A DNA stretch of 64,000 nt, taken from NCBI GenBank assembly GCA_025267735.1, contig CM046309.1, forward strand, positions 58,348,319-58,412,318, written 5' to 3'. Within the stretch, counting starts at the first letter, position 1. Each line of letters starts with the position of its first letter. Shown here in pieces: positions 19,069-29,900 of this stretch. The notes below the pieces were generated by a model, which made no database searches, was not told where the DNA came from, and saw only the letters and a list, made by a program, of their open reading frames with translations. The translations under genes and the position numbers were made by a program. The stretch comes from Mactra quadrangularis. Lineage: Eukaryota > Mollusca > Bivalvia > Venerida > Mactridae.

Positions 19069-19825
19069 AAGCTTGACCTTTATGCAAGAATATATTAAAC
19101 TCAGCATTTACTGTCTATTTTTGTCTTTGTTTGTAAATCGCCCTTTATCTGAAGCTTTACAAATTCACAGGTACTGAACAATTACTTATGTTTTTATAAG
19201 AATGAATACTTTGAAACAGTACCACAATATTGCGGACTTACAAGTTTCCACCAAAACTAATGTGTCCAAAATTAAAGGTACAATAACATGCCATGCTTAC
19301 AAAATTGATTTATATTAACATAGGTTGTTATAAACACGTGTATTACCTTATAGACGCATACAGAAACTCACGATTTAATGTAAGTGAAGTGTGTAATTAT
19401 TATAATTAGGTAGTTCAAGCTCAGGTTAATATTGTCGCACTATACATGTATATATGATAAAACATGATAGAGATTTCACAAGATGTTCACCCTGAGAGTT
19501 TCAATATATTCACAAGAAAATGTCACATAAAGTTACTTTAACAGTAAGATTTCATTAGTGACTAATTAGTATTTGTTTCATTTGTAACGATTCTAAACTA
19601 ATATTTGTGGAAGCTGCCATCTTGGATTTGCTAGCTTGAATTAAACAATGCTCCATAAAACTTGAAAGCTACTAATAAGCACTTAAAAATTGCTATGAAG
19701 TAATATCCTTATGAAACAGAGTCATTATTAAAAGATTGCCAAGGAGTCCAATTCAATTTGGAAAATGAGCAAAATTATGTACGTAAACAAACTGAAAGGA
19801 AAATAAATCAAATAGTGAACTACTT

Positions 19826-20220
19826 CGAATGTAGACAAATTTGGAATGTAGAAGTAAACATTTAGACCATTCAATACATAGACACTTTAAATGTATAGAA
19901 TTTTGGATTGTGTGTTTATTTGCTCCTTTTTTTGTTCACTATAGAGTCATTTTATTTGACATTTCAGCCAAATGCCTTCATCAAGACTTACTTGTCTTTA
20001 AATTTACATTTAATATAAAATATAAATAGAGCGATTTTGGAATGTTGAAGTCAAAATTTTGACCTATCAAAATACAGAGAATTCAAAAGTAGAGAAATTT
20101 GGAATGTAGGCAATTCAAAATTTTTGACCAATCAATATATAGACAATTCAAAAGTAGAGCATTTTGGAATGTAGGCAAGTCAAAATGTAACAACATGGAA
20201 TGTACATGTATTTCAAAATC
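19826..20220. repeat. Degenerate tandem repeat, ~68-bp unit
   Basis: Units of the form GGAATGTAGGCAATTCAAAA, then GACCAATCAATATATAGACA, then AAAAGTAGAGCATTTT recur at about 19842, 20039, 20106 and 20170. Unrelated sequence (about 19905-20030) separates the first unit from the rest. Confidence 0.65.
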
Positions 20221-20403
20221 AAAACATTAACATGATAGGTGTAAAAATATAATTAAAAAAAAAAATTGATATGATAAAAAAACCATACAAGTAAATATAC
20301 ATAAATACACTAATTAGCTAACTATAGGTGCTAAAACAATAAACATAAGCAAACCACAGCAAACTAAAATATATGATATTTAATGACAAAAAAATGGAGT
20401 ATA

Positions 20404-20642
20404 GTCATATTTTTCTCAGCTGTCAAAGCTTGAATAATTTCACGGTGACTGAATGCATTGTTTTGTACTGGCGGCCTAATTGTTATTAGCTATATCTTGA
20501 CTACAACATATCATATGGCATAAGCAGCTTTACTTGATCATAATACACACTTTCGGAAACTTGTAGATGTATTACAACAATAATTTTACCAAACGCATTT
20601 ACCGTGAAATTATTCATGTTTTGACAGTTGAGAAAAAAAAAC
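20404..20642. mobile_element. MITE, relative of the 6069 element
   Basis: Left arm TTTTTCTCAGCTGTCAAAGC and TTGAATAATTTCACGGT; right arm ACCGTGAAATTATTCATG and TTTGACAGTTGAGAAAAA. Directly abuts the next MITE. Confidence 0.75.
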
Positions 20643-20913
20643 TATAGCTCGTTTAGGATAACTTGAGACAAAATACAGCTATACCATTTTTATACACAGG
20701 TGGATTTAAGTTTAGTACACGTAATTATCGACCATTATCAGTGTGTTTTTGATGTATTAAATTTAATACGAGAACACACGTTCCACGCATTAAGACATGT
20801 TTAATACTTTTATTACACAAAATCAGCTGACCTCCCTGTTTTACGTAATACCTGGGTCCCAAATATGTAAACAAACTGAGTTGTTTGTCTCAAGTTATCC
20901 TAAACGAGCTATA
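20643..20913. mobile_element. MITE with perfect 30-bp terminal inverted repeats
   Basis: Left TATAGCTCGTTTAGGATAAC then TTGAGACAAA; right TTTGTCTCAA then GTTATCCTAAACGAGCTATA. The 30 bp match without error, so this insertion is young compared with its neighbours. TA ends fit a Tc1/mariner-type target site. Confidence 0.85.
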
Positions 20914-21150
20914 CTGGTATGTAATATTTACATTTACATTTGGATCAATAACTTTAGGCACAACCTTGTCCATGATAAAACAGCTTTATGCAAGTATATC
21001 TGAATTGAATTAAGCATCACGGGTTTAGCGCAAAACATTCATAACTCACTCTTTTCTAATATATTGAGATACGACCGTTTCTGCTAAACCTGCAATGTGT
21101 ATCAAATAATAATTTATTTTTAAACATTACAATGTTTACACAAAAATTTT

Positions 21151-21381
21151 GAATTTCCAAAATGTATCTGTTCATTCGTGTATTTTTTTACTATAAGTCA
21201 TTTTTAAGTAGCTATTTTTCTCAGTGCTAAACAGATTTAATGGTAATGTAGTTTACATTATTAATATGTTGCATTATTCTGCAAAATGTGTATAATGTGG
21301 TTGTGGTTCGAAAGTCTGGACTCCCCCCCCCTAGAAAAATTTCGGATACCCCCCTAGAAATAAATCCTGGATCCGCCCCTG
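21151..21381 (+). repeat. Family C repeat (GGGGCGGATCC ends), copy 1
   Basis: Carries the family body (TTTCCAAAATGTATCTGTTC, GCATTATTCTGCAAAATGTG, GGTTCGAAAGTCTGGA) and the end ATCCTGGATCCGCCCCTG. The left end is missing. Similar AATGTTTACACAAAAA sequence lies on both sides. Confidence 0.7.
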
Positions 21382-23441
21382 CATGTGCACATTGAATTAT
21401 ACATATATTAAAAAGTAATTAAATTTTAAACATAGCAATGTTTACACAAAAAATCAAAAGTCAAAACAGTTATATAGTTAAGAAAACATATAACACATTA
21501 CATTATTACAATACCGGTAAAACAGACTAAGGCCATGCCAAATCGGAACTCTGTTAAGCGTCAACTTAAATTTGACAAACCTAGGTACCTATTCACAAAT
21601 GCACACAAACCGAAAACACAAATATTTTTTACGACAAAAGACAATGCATTATATATTTTTTTAAAAGAACAACATTCTCATATGAAAAAATGGTCTGAAT
21701 TTAATATAAAAAAAAATTCACATAAAATATACATTGTATCAATGATGTGGTTATGAAAAATGTGGTTGCCAAACAGAATTTTCACTGAATTAAATTGTCG
21801 TATTGAATTCCAGAACATCGGAATTATTTAAGAAAAGTTAACCAACAATTTTGTTTTTTATTTTGATTGAGAACTCTAAAACCTACGCACACGGGGACAC
21901 TTAACAAAATTCCAATATGGCATGGCCTAATTTAAAATATAAAATAATATCAACTGATTAAAAATGAAACAATATCAAATAACATAAACTTAAAGTTTTA
22001 AAATCTTTTATCAACAATGACACAAAATGTGGTCTGTGTAATTTGCAAGGTACATACATGAGCCAAATGTAAAATAGAATCTTAGAATAAGTCTCTAGAC
22101 GCTTATCTATGCCGTTTTTGAGATTACGCACAAATGCTAGGGGTCCGGGAGCATGCCCCCTCCCTGGAAAAACAATTTCCGCCACATTGGCTAAGATGCA
22201 TTTTGGTGATACTTTAACCATGGGTTGTATGCTAATTAGACAACAGAAATACCGTTCGTTCTATCCTATTTTTATGAAATCTGCAATTTTTATACGGGCA
22301 AATAAAAAGTAACCCGGGTTAGACATCCAATTTCCCAGTGTTTTTTTGATTTTTTAGATTTTCAATATCTGGAATCGAGGTTTAGCAAGTGCGTGAAATA
22401 CGCAATGGCAGATATGCGCCCATAAGTGACTCTGGTTATTGGCCTAGTAGTCTATTTTTCCCCAAACAAATCTTTCCCCAAGGAAAAAAGGGGAAATGGC
22501 TTGATATACCAATATATCTAAACTAAGTCTTAAGTCTGGACTACAAATAGCACTTTAATAGCTTCATACTTTATTTTTTATACCAACTCATAAAAACACA
22601 AGGCACTAACAATATCACTGGTGTAATCAACAGACAAGACCTAACCTGTCTCTCTACTGAAGAGTCAAAAATATTGTCACATGATCATGTGATCAAAAAA
22701 TTCACATAGACCAGTTTGTTCAGAGACTGAAAATTTAGCAATTCTGAATGGAAAGTTGATCAACAAAAGCCTGTAACCTTTTTTCATAGATTCCCCTAGG
22801 TTAATGAATGTGATACTGTGTAAATATTGCATAGTGATTCAAATTAGCGATATACATCTGAGCAAGCATATTATAGAATGGCATCTAGCTAAATATGCAA
22901 CTACTCTAATACTCCACTGTTTTTTACCCACTGTTAATAATTAGGCATTTATCTATTATCTGGCTAATGGACTCTTCTTGGTTTCAATAAATCGTTTTCA
23001 GTTCCTAAAATCTGTAAATGGTTCTTACATAAGATTACAGTTACTGGAACAAAAAGTTTGAACTTTCCCGCCCAAATGAAAGTTAACTGGTCCGAAAAAA
23101 ACCTGAGTATGTAATTTGAAAAATTATACAGTCCATTTTATTAATTCAGCATGGTTTATCCTAAAACTGAATGCATAATATACATACGAAAAAATATCTT
23201 ATGTAAACAGTTTTCGACAAATCATTACACTTTTTTTTTTCATGCATGTAATTTCTAATTGATATGATTTTTTTAATCAGGAAAATAGTGGCTTCTAAAA
23301 GTTAGAGGACCACCCACATTTTAAATGTCACTGGGCTGACAGCATTTGTGTCCATAACCCACCAGTTAAATTTATAGACAGTAAGGCACAGGCAGTCTTG
23401 TCAGTTGATTTATGAATTACAGTAGGTCTATACAAACAGGA
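21382..23441. other. Noncoding stretch
   Basis: No credible exon. It has one dispersed-repeat-like segment at about 22095-22200 (GGGTCCGGGAGCATGCCCCC) and a small hairpin at about 22455-22495 (TTTCCCC and GGGGAAA). Otherwise nothing recognised. Confidence 0.4.
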
Positions 23442-23447
23442 TTTATT
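23442..23447 (-). terminator. Candidate poly(A) signal of the WSC gene
   Basis: AATAAA on the - strand, 125 bp beyond the stop codon at 23572-23574, suggesting a short 3' UTR. Confidence 0.45.
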
Positions 23448-23571
23448 TTCGATATGGAAGAAAGTGAATGTGAAAATAGGAAATCATTTTAAATGAAATT
23501 TGAATGCACAAAAAAGAGTGAACAAGTTTATATGATTGGAGATGATATACGGAGCGAATGCATAGATCAAT

Positions 23572-23953
23572 TTAAATGGCGGTGTCATGATATGAATGTT
23601 TAATGTTAGGATATCGACTGTACTGATTATCATCATCATAATCGTCGTCCATGACAACTGGCGTGAAATTAGAATCTGAATCTTCGTAATCGTCATCATC
23701 ATGTTGTGACCATGTTCGCTTCTTTTTTCCGTACGAGTGGTCGTCGGGTGTCAGTGACTTATCTGCACGAAGATTGGAAGTTGGACTGCGATAACTGTCA
23801 TAACCTTTATTTATAGTTGACACTTCACGTTTTTTTGGTTCCTCGGAACGTTCGTCACGTATGTTACGATCTGGTTTACGACCCATATTATGTCCAGCGT
23901 TATAATCGCGGTTGTAGGAGGTATATGTTTCTTCTTTCTTGTTCTTTCGTCTC
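23572..23953 (-). CDS. WSC protein exon 5: cytoplasmic tail and stop
   Basis: Encodes residues 145-271: the RRRKNKK stop-transfer, EETYTSYNRDYNAG, charged and acidic segments, and the C-terminus HDTAI. Acceptor CTTTCCCAG lies just above 23953. Codes straight to the stop at 23572. Confidence 0.85.
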
Positions 23954-26900
23954 CTGGGAAAGTGAAAAATTAAATCTTATATTTTTGTTAGATCTCAAAG
24001 TATACATTTTTGAGAACCCTAGCTTACAACAAGACTATAATCATTCCTTCAAATGCTTGGCTACTAGACAATAGGAGAGGTCTAGGTCAAAGGGTCACAA
24101 AATTGTACTGGTTATCTGATGCTATTGACTTTTTTCCTTCTGATTTGATTTTTTTCCAATTTGATTAATTTATTCTGAATAGAATATGTACAATACAATT
24201 CAATCAAATTTAATCCAGTAACTTAGAAGTAGATGTGACCAGGGCTCGAATTTAAGCTCGCATACTTGCAAAATGTGAGTGGATTTTAGAAATTGCGAGT
24301 AACTTGTATTTTAACTTGCAAAATTTTGTGAGTTGAAATTGCAGCAAAAGTGTTACTGTGTAACTAATGAGGCTCAAATCAGCAATGGAACGGCCAGAAA
24401 GATTGATAATATGATCTTTTTGCTTTACTTTCCTGCATTGCTATATGCTACAATGTGTGTCGTATGTATATGTGTCACCGACGTCAAAAGCTAAGTTCTG
24501 ACGTATTGAAAAGTTCACTGTTATGCCTGCAAACCATGATAACTTGGTAGCAACTAAGTCCAATTGTGGTAGATCTATTAATAAATTGTGATATATGTGA
24601 TCCATATATGTGACATGTTTTCGATATCTATGTGAAATGGGTGACTTAAAATCTGACACTGTACGTAGAGTCAATAATTTGGAGAGAAAAATGCGAGTTT
24701 TTTTTTTCATTTTGCGAGTTGAAATAAAATGAACTCGCAAAAATTTGCAAGTTCCATTTTTTGTTAAATTCGAGCCCTGGATGTGACCTTAGTAATTTTA
24801 TTCACAATTTTTATTACAAAATATTAGCTGGTGGGGGGGAAGGTGTCTATATAAGATCAAAATATTGTCATTTTGAATCTAAATTTAAAATATCTTCTGC
24901 AAGCATGTGAATTATTTGCAATTCCAGAGGTGGTCTGATCTAGGGCTGTCATTGATAGAACATATTGTATCCATATATCGAAAGGCAAGTATCGGTGATA
25001 TATATATATCGATATATCAAGTCAGACAAGGAGTGTAATAGAAGCTGCTAGAACTCTAGTATATATATACTATATAGTGCCCGCATGATGTTTTTGCATG
25101 ATGTTTAAAGGCATTTCAGACATAAAACAAACTGTGTCTGTGACAGCCTGTTTCATCTATTCAGGTGAAAAAAAGATAAATACAGCACAGTGATGTTAAA
25201 TTATAGGTCACCTTCATTTGTTTATGGCTTTATTAAATGCTACATTGTATCGATATTCAAAATTGCGAATCAATCTGTCAAGAATAGGTGATATATCGAT
25301 ATCGCATGACAGCCCTAGTCTGATCAAACAACAAAATTACATAATTTATCATGTGTAAGGAATAAAGTGATGACAGAATATAAGAAAATTCCAAGGGAAT
25401 GGATTTTTCAAAATACATGTAGTTAAATATTGTGTAGGACCAGTAGTCCAGTGGAAGGACGTGCACTTAGGAATCGAGCGGTCCTGGGTTCGAATCCCAC
25501 AAAGGGCACTGCTAATTTCCTTGAGCAAGAAATTTACCTGCAATTGCTTCACTCTACCCAGGTGTGAATGGGTACCTGTAAGGGTCATGCACCGTATGCT
25601 GTGGCTGCAATCTGCACCATATGTTAACAGTTGGTGTGTGACTCGATGATCTTGGAAGTTAATGTCAAGGGTCGACTAAATAGTGATACTAAAAGTAGAC
25701 TCCAAAAACCCTAGCTTTAACTTTTGCTTTAAATAATACATTACCTCCAGATGACCACTCCTACTATTACAGCAATCAAAATTACTACAACAACAACTAT
25801 AGGTACAACAATAGCTACTATAGTGTTAACATTGTCTGAAATAAATAGAGGATATTTGTCTATTTCAGTGTAAGATCTATTTTTATTTCACGAGTGAGCT
25901 AAGGATGCAATATTTTCACGAGTGGCATATCCACAAGTAAAAATATAATGTTCTTAATTTCATGATTGAAATTAATAGATCTTACACCGAAATAAACTAA
26001 TTTTTGGTTTACAATTTATGCATCAAACTTGCATTTCGGTCTGCTATGCCTTCAGAAAGGCGCATCCACAAATTTAGTATCATTGTTTCAAAACAGTGAA
26101 ATATCGATTTTTATTTTTTTGCACCAATAAATCCCTGTATCCTGCTGGAAATCATATAATAAAAGTTACACATCGACTTGTCAGATACAATTATTTGTTT
26201 CCGATTTATCATAGGAAAAAAAGCCTTTCTTGTATCAATTCTACATTTGATAAAAATAAGCTAGTAACATTAATTCTAACTCACAAACTTTGGTGAGTTA
26301 AAAACGCTGTGAAAATATTTCTGTCCAAACTGATGAGGCACAAATCAGCATTAAAACGGCCAGACAGATTGATAGTATTAATTGAGGATTCACAGTAAAA
26401 ACATGTTCAACATTCTTCGTCTATCCCACAATAACGCCTTTGTTCTATTTATAGTTAAATATAGCAATATGTTCTTTTTATATTGCATATATTAATAGTT
26501 ACAATGTATGGGGAAAATTGAGAGTGATTTTTTTTAAAAATAAATTCAACTTGCAAAATTTTGTAAGTCCAAGTTTTTGTTAAATTAGAGCCCTAGTAGG
26601 GATACAAATGACTTTTGCATAATACAAAGGCTACTTACAATTAGCATTATATATAGATATAGCGTATAAGCCTCCACAGACTTCACCACTTCGACCAGGA
26701 CATCCCCAGTTACATATACCATTAGTATTAGATGATCCTATTGCGTTACCACACCAACAATTCATGGCCTGAAATATACAGTCAACAATCATATAGTTAA
26801 AAAAAGTTAAAAGTTTAAGTGCAGTTTAAAGTCTACTTCCATATACATGTTCAGCAGACTTTACAATCTTGAACTTCTGATCATTGAAATCACCCTCAGG

Positions 26901-29900
26901 CAGGTAATCCCTCACAGTACCCATTTACACCTGGGTGGAGTGGAACAATTGTGGGTTAATTTCTTGCTCAAGGAAATAAGCAGTGCGTCTAGTGGAGATC
27001 GAACCTGGGAGCTCTCGATCCCTAAGTGCACATAGACCACTGGACCACTGCTATCACCAATCATATATCATAATTCAATCTTATACAGATAATTTAAAAA
27101 GGAGGGACTCAATGGCCCCATAGATCAACATTGTTGGGGACATTTAAAACTTACTAAAGCCAAGTGAAAAGAAATATTTTTGCATTTCATTCTTACTTAC
27201 TATAGGCATGTAGAAGCAAACTGAAAGATATGTTTCAAACAAGCTTCATCGGTTATCCCACAATACATTACTCCACTACGCTGGGTTATGTACCTTGGGC
27301 CATTCGGTTAAGAAAATCTCGTAATCATGAATAATTAAAGAGGCTGTTTCATTGGTTTTACAAGGAAACCACTGCGGAAAACTAGCCAATGAAATTATGC
27401 AACCATTTTTTGAAAATAAACATGTGCATTGGTTTCTATTTTAAGTAAGAAAACCCCAGTATGGTGTCATTGTTATTTAAGAGTATTTAAATGTAACATG
27501 CAACTTCATTGGAAGAAGATTTGGTCTCCCCTGCCTCATGCATATTTATGAAAACGAGATTTTGCCAGTCAAATAGCCCACGGTACGTATGGAGTGTAAT
27601 GGAAGAAAGTACTGTGGTTCCTTACAATGCATATTTCATTCTTACTTATTATAGGCTTGTAGAAGCAAAGATATGTCTTTACAACCTATGTAAATACCAA
27701 TAAAAATGACTTTCATATAATATTGGATATATAACTTCCTGAATTGATAACCTATAGATAACATTATTGTTTGTGGGGTAGATTCAGAGCTTGATTCAAA
27801 GGACTAGGGAGAGTTAAGCATTGTTTTGTTTTTTACACCATTTAGAGTCATTCTGAGTCTTGCATGGTGGACAGTTCACACAACCTTTACTAAAACTGTC
27901 TGTAATAATTATCAAAAGAAACAATTACCCTGGTTCCAGCATAATCGTACCCAGCGCTCTTACAAATGTCTTTACATTCATCCCCATTATTGATATCACC
28001 AGAATATTCAACTTTTTGTAAGATATTTGATGCAAACTGATAACATCCTTCATATCCAACAGGGGTGTACCCTGAAAATATATGAATTAAATATGGTAAT
28101 TTTTATATAATTCAGAAAAAGGCAGGGACAGTTGCAATCTCTGAAAAAATATCCTGTAGAGCGTTGTCGTACAGGATCTCTACTGTCTCCGTGGAAGGTC
28201 AAGACGAGATGAACTTTGTGTCGACCAATCAATGCGTAGCTTTCATCTAGACGAAACCCTATTAATAACATTTTGATTTCATAATTTCTAATTTTTGGAC
28301 CAAGGTTGGCAAGCTAATTTTACAGTGGTATTATTCACAGTCTGCGATTGGACGGCTCATTTCAAATTGCGTGACGTAGACAATGTAAACTAGTTACATA
28401 TCATAACAATCTCGTCATGAATATTATGATGGAAATGAGTCACCTGAACATGACCTTCATTTGAAAAAGGCCAGATCTAAATTAGCGAGTAGGCAAGTGG
28501 AAAATTTTAGATCAGGTTTTAATCAGATTGGGACAGTTGATGGTTCAAGGTAACTATAGTTATAATGGGATCTTAAAGGGAGATAATTTTGAATTTAAAG
28601 GAAAAAACTAGATATTTGTACTGAATATCTGGATTATTAAGATCAACGTTTGTAAAAATAGCTCCGCTTGGTAAATATTGTGATTTTAATATTGTTTTTA
28701 GAATTTCGTGCTATATCCTTTTTATGATGCAGCCCTGCAAAATCATTCATCCCCCTTAACCCACTAGCTCATAGGCGGATCCAGCAGGGGAGTCAGAGGG
28801 GTCCTGACCCCCCCCTGAAATTTCCAAAATCTACCTGTCCATGAACGTACTTTACATGTATTTTAACTGTAAGCCATTCTTTTGTACGCTTTTGAGTTTA
28901 ATAGAACTAATGGTTATTAGAGGTGAAACGATTCAAAAATTTTCGATTCGATTCGATTTCGATTTTTTATCAAACAATTCAATTTTTCGATTCAATTCGA
29001 TTTCCTACTCGAATTAAATAGGACATAACAAAAAATAAATTTTCAAGAGGAACTGTATTATCAAATAAAACTGTAAATCCTGATAATAGAGTCAGCTTTC
29101 ATAAACATTATATAACATCAAACTATCAACACTTTTCAGACCACAGAGAGAGAGAAGGCTACTTGGCTACTTAAAGTCTGTTAGCTTCATGTGTTTCTTC
29201 AAAAATATTAGAACATCGACATTGTCATTGCTCACTGTACCCCTGTTTGCATAATTCAGAGCTCCAGATAATTTATTTTACAAAAGAGTCATCACTCCCT
29301 AGTTTTTTTATCATAAAGAGTGACAGATTTTTTGAAAAGAGTGAAACTCCGAAAAACAATAGAACATAAATATATTTAAGAACAGTGCATTTTCATCTGA
29401 GGGACCTCCCTCCCGGAAGACGAAAATTCAAATTCTAATTCTTTAATAATACCCATTTTACAAAGTATTTAGAGCTTAACTAGTTATAAATATTTTACTG
29501 CATTTTAGCATAAATAAAAGACAAATCGTATTATTTCCAACTTTTTAATGAAATGTAATGCCCATGGATAAATTGTTTATAAATTTCTCCTTACCTACAT
29601 GTACATACAGTATATGACTCAAGTCATAATCAAAATAAAAACAATTCATCAGTGCATCAATGACGTTATAATGCCATAATTAATGACTAGTTAAGGTTAA
29701 GCTTTTAGGTATATATGAATGATATCAAGCGTGTTAACTAACTCGACGACTCCATTATCGATTTTCTATCAGCGAGTAAATCTCCCAGCGTGTGACCGAC
29801 AATAATGGTCTAATTGACATGTACGCGTATTATAATAGCCGCAGGCAGTATCATTTTTCACAACTTTTATCTGGATTAACAATCGTCGGGTCAATAAGGG

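Noticed and set aside
25461..25649. Open frame on the + strand
   Set aside because: It lies wholly within a tRNA-derived SINE (B box and core), so it is a chance frame of the repeat.
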